A stretch of 64,000 nt of DNA from Rhynchopus sp. YZ270_cl-10 (lineage: Eukaryota; Euglenozoa; Diplonemea; Diplonemida; Diplonemidae). Position 1 is the first letter of the stretch. Each line of letters begins with the position of its first letter. The stretch covers positions 124,001 to 188,000 of the forward strand of contig OZ037906.1 of NCBI GenBank assembly GCA_964035575.1. The letters run 5' to 3'. Below the pieces are notes generated by a model. That model was given only the letters and a program-made list of their open reading frames with translations, was not told the DNA's origin and searched no databases. The position numbers and the translations under genes are program-made. Below are positions 22,677 to 34,283 of the stretch, piece by piece.

Positions 22677-24542
22677 AAGTCTTTGAAGGAAGACACAGTG
22701 AAATATGAGAAAAAGTGCCACTCAAGAACCATCCCACCTGATTTTTACCCCTGAAGAAAAGGAGGGTAGGGCAGGAGAGGACCGGTTAAGTGGTATCGCA
22801 CAGAAAACTGCGCTGGGTACTGGGTACTCTTGTAGGGTCTTGTTGCCTTTTGGCACATGTATTGAGCCCACGGTGTGTTGTGCTCACTGCTCTGAAGGTG
22901 CTGGCTCTCATCTACCTGATGGGGTAAGTGACACAGCATCTGACCCACCATCTGTAATCTTCTGGTTTCAACACTGCCTTTCAGTTCAGCGTCCCGAGCG
23001 TCTCACAACCTCTAATTACTCTTTGCCCGAGAAGGATGTGTTTGGACTCACTCAAACCCCGTTCATCACTCTTGCGCCAACGAAAGTGAAGTTATTAATG
23101 CAGGCACCTCCGACTGACCCACTTATGATGCCAGCCATCCGGATGAAAGCACAAGTACCCTGCGGCCAACAACAGAAGATGTAAAAGGAAACCTAATGAC
23201 TTGCCCGTACCGTAAGAGAACGAGGGCGGTTCACAACCGCTCGACAGCCGGCGGCCCACCTTCCGTTGAAGAGTTGTGAGCTTACAGGTACTGCAGTTCG
23301 CTGCACCCAACGCTTGATGCACGATAGTCTACACAAGAGAGCAGAAACCCAAAAACACAAAAAGGGGAGGGCAGGGGGGTCTCTCTTGGCGCCCCATGCT
23401 GTACCGACAGTTGGGACTCACCCTTTCTCTTAGGGATATACATGGACGTCCTTACAGGCAGCACACCGTAACCCAAAGGCGTGGCAGAGAGACTCCGCAG
23501 AGCGACTCTGGCCTGACCGCTGGCCATTTATGCTCCGGGTGCGAGCACCCATCATAGCATAGTGGAGCCAGCCTGACCCAGCATTTATATACCCTGCCAG
23601 GATGAACTTGCTTAAAAGAGGGCAGGGGCGTTTAGACCCTGAGGACTAGGGGAAGTCCCGCATACCCCAACAGAAAGACAAAGACTCACTGGTGATAAAG
23701 GAGAGGCAGGGTTGCTGAAAAACAAAAAGACCCTGAAGGCACAAAAACGCCCCACATACCCCTCCTCGCCTCCTGTTTTGTAATCTCTCAGGTAGGAGAC
23801 ATCGGTTCGAGCGGTCAACACCTTCAGAGAGTTTCCGGAGCAACAGACCCCCGGATGCAATTTAAGGTACAGCCCAGGACCTAACCCTACCTGAAAGAAA
23901 ACATCGGACAAACAGTACAAGTTCACGGGAGCAAAAGGGTGGACCCCTCCCTCTGCGCCTTTCTCGCCAACGTAGCGAAGAAGATCCAGAGGTGTCCAGA
24001 ACGTGATGCGGTCTATTTTCCGACAAAAAAGACGGAGGATAGTGCGCGTGACCAGTTGTTCAATGGTGTGCTGATTCTGTCGGAAGACTTTGCACTGGAA
24101 GCTGAAGAACACTGCAAATGGTTCAACACAGATGAGGTTCGTCTCACAGTATTGATGTGCTCAACAACGGAAAGCCCATCAAATATGAGAAGAGTACTTT
24201 GCTCAAGAACCGGGTTACAAGTGCTGAAACACGAGAAATATGCCACTCCGAAGAACCCGGAGCACATACAAGTGCTCAGAAATGCCACGCTCCAACCACA
24301 ATGAACAGTGGGGTGAAAACGTGGGCGGGCAGCGGGAGACCAGTGCAGTGAGGAGAGCCAGGAGCGGAGGGCACGCAGGTGATGGTTTGGATAAGTCCAT
24401 TTCCTGTGAGAGTGGAATCCGGTCGAAGTCATAGTGGGGACGGAACAAAGGTTGCAGCTGAGCTGTTCTCCAGGCGTGAGTGGCAGATTGTTGATACGGA
24501 GGCTGTTGTTCAGAGACAGCCGGTGTATGAGGATGCTCCCCA

Positions 24543-24752
24543 TCAGACGCTGGAGGTAGCATCAATACTGTCCTTCAGGGCAGTAGGGATAACTCCACAG
24601 TTCGACACAGGCCACGGCGACCTGTCAGCAGTTGTGACGGAGTGGAAACTAGGATCTGAGCGTAAAGCATTGCAGGCAGGGCAGGACCACCATAAGTGCT
24701 CATTCGTGTCGTCAGCTTCCCAATCGCAGTGGGGCCAATTTTTTTTTTGCAC
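24543..24752 (-). pseudogene. LINE-like reverse transcriptase C-terminal fragment
   Basis: The minus frame reads PHCDWEADDTNEHLWWSCP and then WPVSNCGVIPTAL. This resembles the C-terminal zinc-knuckle of non-LTR retrotransposon polymerases (C-x2-C, then E..H....C) followed by their P.CL..CG.VP segment. The first cysteine position holds W, and the fragment starts just after an A-run, so it is a 5'-truncated relic about 70 residues long. No reverse transcriptase core was found nearby. The call rests on a short motif, hence the low confidence. Confidence 0.4.
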
Positions 24753-24989
24753 TTTTTATGTTGCTTTTACCCCCCCAAGAATGACTTGGGAGGGATGGGA
24801 AAGGGGGTCTGGCCCTGTCTACGAACGAAAAAGAAGAAACAAGCAAAAAGCGTGGAAATATTTCACGGCCGTGATCAATGCAAAATTTCACGGCCGTTAA
24901 ATTTTTCAGATTTTCTTCACGGCCGTGACCTCCCCGACAAAAAAAATTTATTCCCGTCGTGACGGCCGTTATACTTGTATGAACAAATC

Positions 24990-25681
24990 AAAAAAAAAAA
25001 AAAAAAAAAAAAAACACTACATTTCCCCCGTCAAGACCAGTGTGTGGTATAAAAAAAACCCCCCAGAGACAAAGGCTTCTCCTACAGACGGTAATGAGTA
25101 GGGAGAGAAGATGTACATTCTTCCTTTTCCCCCCAATATTTTGTCTGCATCGGGCATATGGCCTAAGGAGGCGGTTCTGTACACAGTGTCCTCACACGAA
25201 CACATCTCCCCACCTAACTGAATAGAGGGGAAATGGAGTGCGCATTCTTTATTCGACAGACCTTTGCTGTCTCCCGGCTTGTCGTGGTTGATCGACGTCA
25301 CAATCCCGCTCCGTTCCCACACTGCGTTCGGGTCCGTCGGTGCCCCGCACAGAGATACAGACTCTTCTATGGGAACTACATAGATACACGAAAGAAGCGC
25401 CCTACAAAAAGTCACAAAAAGTCACGCCTTGCAAAAGAATCGCGCATCGATGTTCCGATTCCCATTTTGTTACAGAGAGACTTTCCTTTATTTACTGCAT
25501 TCCATAATAAGAATTGCCCCTATCTGGTGTCAAACACACACAAAAAGGTCTGTTCTCCCCCTCCTATCCTATCCTCTCCTTTTTCCACTTTTTTTTTGAA
25601 AAAATTCTATTGTTTTTTTTTCTTTTTGCGACTTGGAAAAGCCACACTCTTTTTCTATGTTTGATTTCCTATTTCCCCTCT
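24990..25681. other. A-run and spacer
   Basis: 25-base A-run at 24990-25014, then GC-richer DNA to about 25400 with a minus open frame lacking a proper ATG (25017-25415), possibly a gene relic. The rest is AT-rich 3' flank of the Sel1 gene. Confidence 0.5.
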
Positions 25682-27025
25682 TCATGATACCCCCGACGAC
25701 GCAGGCTTGGAAGGGATAGCGTGCGATGGCGTAGCTGAGGCAGCGGAGGAATGCCCTGCTGCTGCCACAGGCGGTGTGCTCTGCGACGCTAGCTGGACAG
25801 CCCCTTGCAGCGGCTGCGCTGTCGCTGTCGATGTTGGTACACATGGCAAAGATGGTGGTGTGGACAACAATGGTGTGGTCGGGCCTGTCCCCCCCATCTG
25901 CCATGGTACTCCTGCAGCAAATGCTTGGTAATGAGGATGTGTACCTGGACCGCCACCCCCTCCATTTGGTACGTGGTGGAGATGTGCGTTTGCCGCCCGG
26001 TTTGAACTGTGCTGTTGTGCGAGCATGACGGTCTTGAGGAGTTGTTCTGCGTGGACGGAACCGTTGTCGCGGGAGTTTTTCAACCATTTGCACGCACTCC
26101 TGGTCCTCGAGGGGGAGTAGAGAAAGCCCAGAAGCCGTTGCGCAGCGCAGTGCCCCCTGGACGCTGCAGACCGCAGCCAATACACTGCCTTGTCATCCGC
26201 TCGGGTGGCCCAAGCGTCAGGACCGGACCCCTCGGTGTAGTAGTGGCCCAGCCAATAGGAGGCTTCCACCATTTGTTGAACGGCGGCACGGCGGCACCAT
26301 TCGCTGGCTTGCTTTAAATCTTTTGGGACGCCGTCTCCGTCGTTGTAGCATTGCGATAGGTCAAACTGTGCCAACGCGTAACCGCACTCTGCAGCACGCC
26401 GGCACCACACCAAGGCATCGTCGTCACAATGGTCATCGCTAAGTCCATGCGCAATGAGGCGCGACAGCTGCCACATGGCCAACACATCACCCGCCTCGGC
26501 CCGCTCCACAAACCACCCTGTCCTCTCGCGCACCCGGCCAAACCACGTCTCCGCCTCCTGAGTGTCGCGCTTCATGAGCCCGCCGCATTTATAGAAGACA
26601 CCCATCTGCAGCTGTGCGGCGGCGTACCCCATGTTGGCAGCCTGCTCGAAGAGGGACACCGCTTCCCTGTCGTCGACGGTGTGGCCGTCGAGACCCCAAT
26701 ACCACGACAATGCTTCCTCGTAGATGGCTGCGGCGTCGGTGGGGGTGGGGGCGGGGTCTGTGTGTTGCGTGCCGCTTTCATTTATGTCGTTTGGGTCAGA
26801 TGCTGCAGCAGCGTGGCTCGGTGACCGTGGTGTTCTCGGTTGTGTCAGTGTGGTTGACGTATCGATGGCAGCAGTGTTCTGCTCGGGGGAGGCGGAGGAG
26901 GAGGAGGAGGTGGAGGAGGTGGTGTTGTTCTCCACAGAGCTGCAAGTGCTCCCTACATCCTCAGTGAACACAGTGTTCCCCCAAGATTGCAAGCAATGCG
27001 GGTGTCGCGTCTGCCTCTGTACCAT
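25682..27025 (-). CDS. Sel1-like repeat protein, 447 aa
   Basis: Residues about 1-95 are Ser/Thr-rich and disordered. Residues about 97-325 hold Sel1-like (SLR) helix-turn-helix repeats with the pattern A..(W/L)...AA..G...AQ..LG..Y..G.G: examples are EAVSLFEQAANMGYAAAQL, YALAQFDLSQCYNDGDG and AVYWLRSAASRGHCAAQRL. The last ~110 residues are Gly/Pro/Ser/Ala-rich and low complexity. Such proteins are adaptors that bring partners together, for example in ER-associated degradation or signalling; no specific partner can be named. No signal peptide or membrane segment is visible, which argues against the ER-resident Sel1/Hrd3 type. Single exon, start at the ATG at 27025. Confidence 0.85.
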   Translation of the reverse strand: MVQRQTRHPHCLQSWGNTVFTEDVGSTCSSVENNTTSSTSSSSSASPEQNTAAIDTSTTLTQPRTPRSPSHAAAASDPNDINESGTQHTDPAPTPTDAAAIYEEALSWYWGLDGHTVDDREAVSLFEQAANMGYAAAQLQMGVFYKCGGLMKRDTQEAETWFGRVRERTGWFVERAEAGDVLAMWQLSRLIAHGLSDDHCDDDALVWCRRAAECGYALAQFDLSQCYNDGDGVPKDLKQASEWCRRAAVQQMVEASYWLGHYYTEGSGPDAWATRADDKAVYWLRSAASRGHCAAQRLLGFLYSPSRTRSACKWLKNSRDNGSVHAEQLLKTVMLAQQHSSNRAANAHLHHVPNGGGGGPGTHPHYQAFAAGVPWQMGGTGPTTPLLSTPPSLPCVPTSTATAQPLQGAVQLASQSTPPVAAAGHSSAASATPSHAIPSKPASSGVS

Positions 27026-29050
27026 CCTGTTTCAAATATGTTGTTTTGGTTCCCAAAAAAAAAGGGGGAAAACAAATGAAAGGAATAAATCGGGAAAAAA
27101 AAAAGGGGGAAAGGGAAAAAGGTGGTCAGATCCCGTTTCTGAAAAAACACATGCAAATGGGAGTGGAGGGTACTTTTGTGGAGTAAAAGTACGAAAAAAG
27201 AGTTGGAAAAGAAAACGGAACCGGGGAAAGAAAAAAAAAGGGGGAAAAGCCCCTTTTTAATGGTAGATCCCCCCCGCCTGGAGAAAAGTGGTGTTGATGA
27301 AAAATATAATTTCCCCCCCAAAGTGTGACTAGAGCCCAACAAAGAATCGAGCCGAAAACCTTGTTATTGGCGTTTTCTGCAGTTCCTCCGTTCGTACGGT
27401 GGTTCTGACTGGGGGTCCTCTTCCCTGTGGGTGAGACTCAGCCTTGCTATGGATATGTTGTCTTATCCGATGCAACAGTTCCAGCATATCACAGATGCGT
27501 GGAAGATTGATCTAAAGAGAAAAGAGCAAACACCTCTGGTGCCTCGGGTGTAGACAACACAGTGAAAGTGACAACGTGACACCTTCTTCAGACAACAGCA
27601 CCACTGCCAAACATGTGGATGTCAGCAGTGCTGCCACTAACGACGAGATTGAAGTGTTTGAAGGGGCGGTCATGGAACAGCAGGTCCCCGTTCCCGTCCC
27701 CTTCGTCAGGGATTGCGAGGAAGCCCTGCCCGCACCAGAGCGTGTCTCTGTCACCACACAGAGGGAAGGGGAGTCGTTGCGTACCCCAAACCCAAAGCCC
27801 GAATAACAAAAAAAAAAAGTTGAAAGAGCAAGCACCTCATCGTTCATAGGCGGACGCAGGGGACTGGGCTGGGATCTAAATAAAGAAGAGGATATTGTGT
27901 GGCAGTAAAGGGAGGGGTGACGCTTTGGTTTTCATGACATTAGCGATAAGACGTTGACTTAAAGAAGAAGAAGAAAATAAGAACACTTTTGTAAATGCAA
28001 AGTAGCATGTGTGAAAAAAAGCAAGGGCAAAAAAAAAAAAAATAAAACAAAAAGCTGTTTCCGAGCTCGCCAGTTTTAGAAAAGAAAAATGAAATGATAG
28101 CCTTTTCGTGCAACACATTTCTATAACACTCTTGACGCAACATGCCATTTTTGGCGGTTATTCGTCACTCTATCCGGTCTATGTGGGTGGGGGATATAGT
28201 GGAAGGTGTGGGGAAAGGGGGGGAAAAGAAAGAAAAATGTTTACAAGATGATCCTTAGCCCCTCGTGCTTAGTCACCTTGGATAATAAAAACGGAAAGGC
28301 GGCTGGGAAACTTTAACAAAAAAAAAAAGTGAAAGGAAATGATGCATTTGTTGTTTGGATGATATTTTGTTATACCATATGCCCTGACCCCTAATAGAGT
28401 GAAAACAAAATGTCTCCCGAACAACAAATGAAAAAGACAGAGTCTTTAACACAAAACGTTTTTCCCTCTTTGTGACACAATATTAAAAAATAAAGTTTTG
28501 AAACGTGGTGATTGGAGCCCACAATGGGCGGACATTGTTTCGGCACAAAGAAAAACAAAACAAAACAAAAAATAAGAAGAGCAACAACAGAAAATAGAGA
28601 ATTATCAAAAGCTATTGCAGAAAAGAAAAAGGGAAACCCCTCCTTACTATCCATGTTGAAGCAAGAAGGGAAGAAAAAGCAAAGCAAAGCAAAGAAAAAA
28701 AAAACTTAAGGTTACGTAACATATAAGAAAGTAAGTATTTTGCATCAAAATGTTTGAAAACATGCATTGAAAAGGGAATCACAAACACAGGCCCTCGAAG
28801 GAACCTTGTGTGCCGTCTGCGAGAAAAGAATCTCCATCAATTTTTTTTTTCTTGACAGAGGTTGATTTTCCTCACAGGGTACGCATAAAAATCACTCCCG
28901 CGAAAATAATAACCGAGAATGTATATTTTACAAGGCAAGAAAGCACCTAGAATTTTTTCTCTGTTTTCTATCTTTTTCCTATGAAATAAAACTCAGAAAA
29001 AGGGCAAAAAAATCGCCTCTTTTTTGTGGAAAAGCCAATTCAAACCATTT
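27026..29050. other. Spacer
   Basis: AT-rich except for a coding-like stretch at about 27448-27806 (listed separately). Family B fragment near 27820 and a good family A hairpin at 28239-28279. Confidence 0.55.
27576..27806 (+). CDS. Possible small ORF on the + strand
   Basis: The frame reads like a real acidic protein tail (TNDEIEVFEGAVMEQQ, then RDCEEALPAPERVSV) and ends in TAA, but its only start in this stretch is GTG. An upstream ATG frame (about 27449-27552, MDMLSYPMQQFQHITDAW) could be an earlier exon; a GTGTAG...TTCAG intron is possible but does not join the frames well. If real, it would be the only + strand gene here. Confidence 0.2.
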   Translation: MTPSSDNSTTAKHVDVSSAATNDEIEVFEGAVMEQQVPVPVPFVRDCEEALPAPERVSVTTQREGESLRTPNPKPE

Positions 29051-30421
29051 TTAGTTCAATTTAGGGAAGTCCCAGACCTTGACTGTACTGTCGAGCGAGG
29101 TGGAGAGGATGGTGTCCTCATGCACAGCAGTGTGGTAGACGATCTGGTTATGCGCGGGTGTGCAGGAGGCCAGCTCAAATGTGTTTGAATCCCATATGCT
29201 GAACGCATTGTCACGCCCGCAGGAGGTGAAGTATTTGTCGTTCTTGATGAACTGCACGTTGTGGGTGGCTGTCTTCGTTGTAAACTCCTTCAGCACAGAC
29301 CGTTTTTCGAGGTCCCACACCTTCATACTCTTTCCTGAGGACGCTGAGACCAGCCGCTTGCCGTCTGCACTGAACCCAATCGACCAGATCGGGTCGTTGT
29401 GTGCGGGGAGGTTTGCAATCTCGACGCGGTTCTTCCAGTCCCACACCTTGATGAGGTGGTCGTCACCTGCAGTGGCCATGAGAGCCCCGGTGGGGTCAAA
29501 TGCACAGCAAAAGACAGGCAGTGTGTGTGTCTCGAGAGAGGACAAACACTTTCCGGTTTCAACGGACCACACCTTCGCGGTCTTATCGATGGAGGTGGTC
29601 CCCAGCTGCTTGGACCCCTTCGCGAACCGAGCGCAGTACACCTTTTCAGTGTGCTTCACGGAGTGCAGCTTCTTCCCGCTGGAGACACTCCATATCTTTG
29701 CTTTGCGGTCCACGCTGGCTGTTGCAACAAGGTGGTCGTTGTCAGAGAAGTCGCAGGAGAGCACATAGCCATGATGCGCTTTGATGGAGTGAAGCACGTT
29801 CCCGGTTCTGCCGTCCCAGATGTTCAGGTGTTTGTCCTTCGATGCAGTGGCAAATTTTGTTCCATTTGAATTGAATGATGCGCAGAAGACAGAGTGGGCG
29901 TGTCCTCGGAGGGTTTCGCGGAGTGCGGCGGGGGCGAGGGGGGTGGCCTTAGCTTTGGGTTCGGGAGAGTTTTGTTCGGGCTCTGGGTCGGTTGGGGAGT
30001 CGTGCAGCGCGTCGCTGCGTCCATCGGAAGAGTATCCTGGTGTAGAGGCGAAGGAGCTGTGGCGTTCTAGGGTCGCTATCTGTTCTTGGAGTCTTGTTCT
30101 TTCTGCGGTAGCCTCCTTCTCTTTTGCGTCAAGTGCAACGCATTTCACCTGGCTTAGTTCGAGAGACTCCATAAGAGCCTTGATCTGCTCGTCCTTTGCG
30201 GCCAGCTCAAGGTCGGTTGTGGTGGAGTTGCTAGTGGGGTGCTGTGTGGTGTGCTCCGGTAAGGGCTTGTTGTCCACAGCCTTGGCAGCTTCCCTCGCCA
30301 TTTCCCGGAGGCTCAGCTTGCGTGGAAGTGGCGCGTCGTTGTTCTGTGTGAGAAGCTCTTCTTGTTCTTTGCAGGACTTCACCTTCTTAAAAGAACGGCT
30401 CTTCGCAAGCTTTTGAAACAT
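29051..30421 (-). CDS. WD40 repeat protein A, 456 aa
   Basis: I chose the ATG at 30421 (MFQKLAKSRSFKKVKSCKEQ). The frame is open 43 codons further, but that part is AT-rich leader-like sequence. Residues about 1-60 are basic; about 70-140 are helical with a likely coiled coil (AAKDEQIKALMESLELSQVK). A Ser/Pro/Glu linker follows. From about 190 to the end are seven WD40 repeats with GH...C.F...G and K.W or IWD blades (DKHLNIWDGRTG, DKTAKVWSVETGK, DSTVKVWDF), closing in a single propeller. It is a likely protein-interaction platform. Its propeller is highly similar to the gene at 35052-37507, down to long shared DNA stretches near both 3' ends, so the two are paralogues. Confidence 0.88.
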   Translation of the reverse strand: MFQKLAKSRSFKKVKSCKEQEELLTQNNDAPLPRKLSLREMAREAAKAVDNKPLPEHTTQHPTSNSTTTDLELAAKDEQIKALMESLELSQVKCVALDAKEKEATAERTRLQEQIATLERHSSFASTPGYSSDGRSDALHDSPTDPEPEQNSPEPKAKATPLAPAALRETLRGHAHSVFCASFNSNGTKFATASKDKHLNIWDGRTGNVLHSIKAHHGYVLSCDFSDNDHLVATASVDRKAKIWSVSSGKKLHSVKHTEKVYCARFAKGSKQLGTTSIDKTAKVWSVETGKCLSSLETHTLPVFCCAFDPTGALMATAGDDHLIKVWDWKNRVEIANLPAHNDPIWSIGFSADGKRLVSASSGKSMKVWDLEKRSVLKEFTTKTATHNVQFIKNDKYFTSCGRDNAFSIWDSNTFELASCTPAHNQIVYHTAVHEDTILSTSLDSTVKVWDFPKLN

Positions 30422-31273
30422 TTTTTTGTGAAGGGGGAAAAAATCGGGGAAAAGTATTCTGTTGTGAAGGATTTCTTTTGGGAAAATGTGGCAAAAGAAA
30501 AAAAAAACGTAGCGATGCGTGGGAAAGGATCCCAACCCAAGCCTGTACAACTCAGGAAGTCATGATCCGGAGTTCTAGTGATCCCCGTTCGTTGACTGAT
30601 GGAAACGGGAGGAAGACGTACCAGCGGTTTCCACGAAACGTGAACATGGGAGGGGGTTACGTGGATTGCCCGTTCGCTAGGGTACACGTTGTCAAAATTT
30701 TCGAAAAAAAAGTCTTTTTTTTTTATTGTTCTTTATTTGTGAGGGCTTTTTTTTTTGTGGTCTTAAATGGGGAGGGGGATTGTCATCACCTTTCCTGTGT
30801 GCGGGGGGCGTAGGGGGGGCTAATAGGGGGTTTTTTTTGTTGTTGTGTCGACAATCATTATCCACTTTGGTGGGTAATTAGTGTCTGTTTGTTTGTTCTT
30901 TTTTTAGTGGGGTTGCCAGTAATGGGGGGCTTTATTGATATTGGTATCTTTTTTTTTTTTTTTTTTTTTTGTAATCTTCGACGAATCACCTGTCCGAGGA
31001 CGGGTTCAGAACTTCTGTGCAACAAAAAACATTTTCTTAAATAGCTCTTCGTGTGGAATCCCCGCAGTTTATTCACCCTCTCTTTTTATGTATTTTTCTT
31101 TGCAATTTCTTTTTTGTGCTTATTTTTTTTACTTTTTACTTTTACCTCTCTCGTTTCCTATTATTTTCTTCTAAGATGCCTCTGCTAATATCTTTGTACC
31201 CTGTAAGGATGTCCTGTTTTGTTATTATTGTTAAGCTTTTTGTGCTTTCCCCCCCTCCTCCTCGACCATCGCC

Positions 31274-31419
31274 TACACGACGGGACCCATTGACATGAAA
31301 CACATGTCATTTCACTTGTCACAAATATGACAAATAAGTCACTTGTCATGACAAATGGCTTTCCACTGGGCTGTAGGTAAATCACTTGTCATTCACTTGT
31401 CACTGGGCCCCGTCGTGTA
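31274..31419. mobile_element. 146-bp MITE with 16-bp TIRs and TA target site
   Basis: Ends are TACACGACGGGACCCA and TGGGCCCCGTCGTGTA, inverted with one mismatch. TA at both ends fits the target duplication of Tc1/mariner-type elements. The interior repeats TCACTTGTCA and TGTCAT in both orientations. It is too small to code. Confidence 0.75.
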
Positions 31420-33569
31420 TATTACCCACCTTGGTGGGACTCAAAAACGCTTCAAAAAGCAATGCAAAAGGCTAGAATACCTACTACTTAAAAAAAAAAT
31501 ACCCACAAAAAAACCCCTTCCCCCACAAATAAAAATAAAATAAAAAATCTACTTCAGGAGGGTAAACGAGCCCATAAAAAAGAAAAGGCAGAGGGGATGG
31601 GGAGAGTGTTTCAAAAAAAATGGGCTAAAAAAAGGGCATGGCAAACTGAACAAAAAAAGTAATACCGCCTCAAAGTCCGCAGTGGTGGGTGCGTCTGTTG
31701 TTAGGTGGACAATCATTTCATCTTTAAATAAATTCCAGGAAAAGAAAAACACGAACAGATCAGTGAGAACTATTGGTGCTGTGTTTTTTTCCAAAGAAAA
31801 CAATCCTCCATCCTGTATCATGTGCCAACCTCCTGATTTCTAAATAAAAAAGGGCTTGCTTTTAAAGAAAACACAAAAAAGAACAAAGACAAAAGTTTTT
31901 TTTTTCATTTGCAACGGTAACGCCAATCCTTTGCTGTGCATAATAAAGACCTCAACTCAAAAATAAAAAAAGGTGACGTTGATACAGTACAAACGCCTCT
32001 GGAACGCAGGCACTGACACTCCGCGGGGGGGAAAAAAAGAAAAGTTTATAAGATGATCCTAAGCCTCTCATGCTTAGTCACCTTAAAGGGGGTGCTGGGA
32101 ATGCGAGAAACAGATAACAAAAAAAAACGCCCCCTCCGTCTAAACCCTTCGTCCCTTTTTTCGTGAGAAGCAAAAATTTTTTTTGACGATTTGAAGAGTA
32201 TGGAAAAAGAGACGATGTACGGAGGGAATTTTTTTTTTTTATTGCTTCTCTTTTTTCTCTCACCCCCCTAGCTTCGCGACAAAGTCCTTCTCTCTCAGGG
32301 AGGCAAGGGAAAAAAATGTTAAATATAAAAGAGAGAACGACAGAGTCGTCTACAAGCATTTATTTTTCTTTGAAAATAAAAAAACCTTTTGTTGTAAATT
32401 ATTTAGTGCAGACGCCAAGGATGCGCTGTGCTCCTGACGAACCCATACGGCGTACTTCTTGCGTACTTAGTGCGTTGTTGTCGCGTACTTTGCTTTTTTT
32501 TTTTTGGATTTCTGGGGTACCAGCTTCACCTTTTTTTGTCTTTTGATAATCCATTAGAGGCGAATAGCTGCCGCAAAAACAGCTCGTTTTGATAATTTGA
32601 AAAACATCATTGCACAATTAGATTCATGTACAAAAAAAAAAAAAAAACAACAAAACAAAAACGGTCAGTGCGCAGGGCTGTCTGCTTGTTAGCGAGGGGT
32701 CAGACATTTCCTGTATATTCTATGGTTGGAAGACAGTAATTTTATTTTGTTTTGTTTTTTTTTTACCCTTTCTTTTACCCCAACTTTTATTGCATTTCGT
32801 GTATCGACAACTATGAGAAGGTGGGTAAGAGGTTTGCTCTGGTCGTATTTGGTGTTGCCATTTGTTTTGTGTTGCTACTTTTTTTCACGACATACGCACA
32901 AAAAATCCGCACCTTGAGTGCTACCAGATAAGTCCTTCATGATCCGAAAATGAGTGACTCGCATCTTCCCTTTGTTACGCAAGTTGTTGCTTTTTTTTTG
33001 AAAACTTGTTTACATCAACATCAGTGCACACACCCGAGGATGAGCTCCACTTTTTCAACAATTTTTTTTGAAAACTTGGTTATATTAGTGTAGCCACCCT
33101 GGAGTATCATACACTCCACTTTTTTTTTTTTGTAACTTCCAGGCCTTCAATCTCTTCCACAACGTTTCAACGACATGCAGACATCTCAAAAAACCAGATC
33201 TATTTAAAGGGGGAAGGGTACAGTAACACACACGTTTGGCTGAACTGTGCCTCCAATGGGGTAAGTATCGATTATCACAAAAATGCGGAACAAAAAAAAA
33301 AGGTTAAAAAAATGAGTAAATACCAAAGGCTCAGTGGTCCACTTTGGAAAAACCTTTGACAGTATGACTAATGACTACTACAAAATAAATGTGTTTATAA
33401 GATGATTAAGAAATGCTGCATACCCACAATAAAGACCTGAGACTGGGAATGGGTGCAGACATGTAATAAATGGCGAAACAACAGAAAAAAATGGGGGGTA
33501 AGTTTTATAAGACGAACCTTAGCCGTGATTTAGCCAAAAAAAAAAAATCAAAATAAAATATGAGTGAAA

Positions 33570-34283
33570 TACTGTAAAATCGTTTAATTTGTCACTTACG
33601 ATAATGTGACAGAATGACAAAAATGGTGACAAAATGACATATTATATAAGTGACACATTTTTATGATGATTTAATTATGTTTTGGGACCACATATGGGGA
33701 GGCTGTGGTGGGAAGGGTGGTCAGGTGTGAGAAGACGCTGTAGACGGTTGAAAGGGGGCTGTGCGGAGCACAGGAGACAACGCTTTCTCTACTGGCTGAC
33801 ATCGAGACGAACACAGAACAGAAAAGTACTTTTTGTTGTGTCGACAATCGCCGAGTAATCCCACCAGGTGGGAGAATTCGGGTTTGTATTCAAAGTTGGC
33901 CGAAGCCTTTACTACGGAAGGTATAGACGTAGTTCGTCCTGAACCCTTAAGAGCAACTTTAAGGAAGAAAAGAACCTTCAAAGGGGTAGTCCGCGTCACG
34001 GTGCACGGCTACATGCTAAGAAGGGGTTTTGGAGGTTACAGTTGAGAGACTGCCCTCATTTCAAAAGTGGGAAGGTGAGGTGGAAACATTTTTTTAAACT
34101 TCTTTTATACTCAGGGAGCGAAAAGCATCGCGTACTTTAAAAAGTAGACACAAAAATAACCATAAACATAAATTAAATCATCATTTAATGTGACACATAT
34201 TATTAGGGTGTGACAAAGTTTTTTTATGACTGATATTTCAAATAAGTTAATTAAATTGTGACAAATTAAACGATTTTACAGTA
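33570..34283. mobile_element. ~710-bp TIR element with TA target site
   Basis: The left end TACTGTAAAATCGTTTAATT reads inverted at the right end (AATTAAACGATTTTACAGTA), and the match extends through TTGTCAC/GTGACAA. Further in, GTGACACAT and ATCATCATTTAAT-like blocks are also inverted, giving terminal regions of ~100 bp. TA at both ends suits a Tc1/mariner-type target. The centre has short open frames (33833-34045 +, 33721-33999 -) that show no transposase motif, so it is probably non-autonomous. It shares the TTGTCAC sub-motif with the 31274-31419 MITE. Confidence 0.75.

Larger units (their letters stand above)
22604..24969. mobile_element. Degraded element bounded by ACGGCCGT palindromes, holds LINE-like fragment
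   Basis: Both ends carry several copies of the palindrome ACGGCCGT: three at 22604-22664 and four at 24864-24969, usually as TTTCACGGCCGT or its reverse. The GC-richer DNA between them stands out from the spacer. It has open frames on both strands, none long enough to be a whole protein. A 25-base A-run follows at 24990-25014. The ends look like a DNA transposon with subterminal inverted repeats, while the interior contains a retroelement-like piece, so one may sit inside the other. Confidence 0.5.

Noticed and set aside
24990-25014. Poly-A tail proving a + strand retroelement
   Set aside because: Similar A- and T-runs occur all over the spacers, and the only polymerase-like fragment nearby is on the minus strand.
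30422-30550. Earlier start for WD40 protein A
   Set aside because: The 43 extra residues come from AT-rich leader DNA with a Phe run; the start at 30421 has a normal basic N-terminus.
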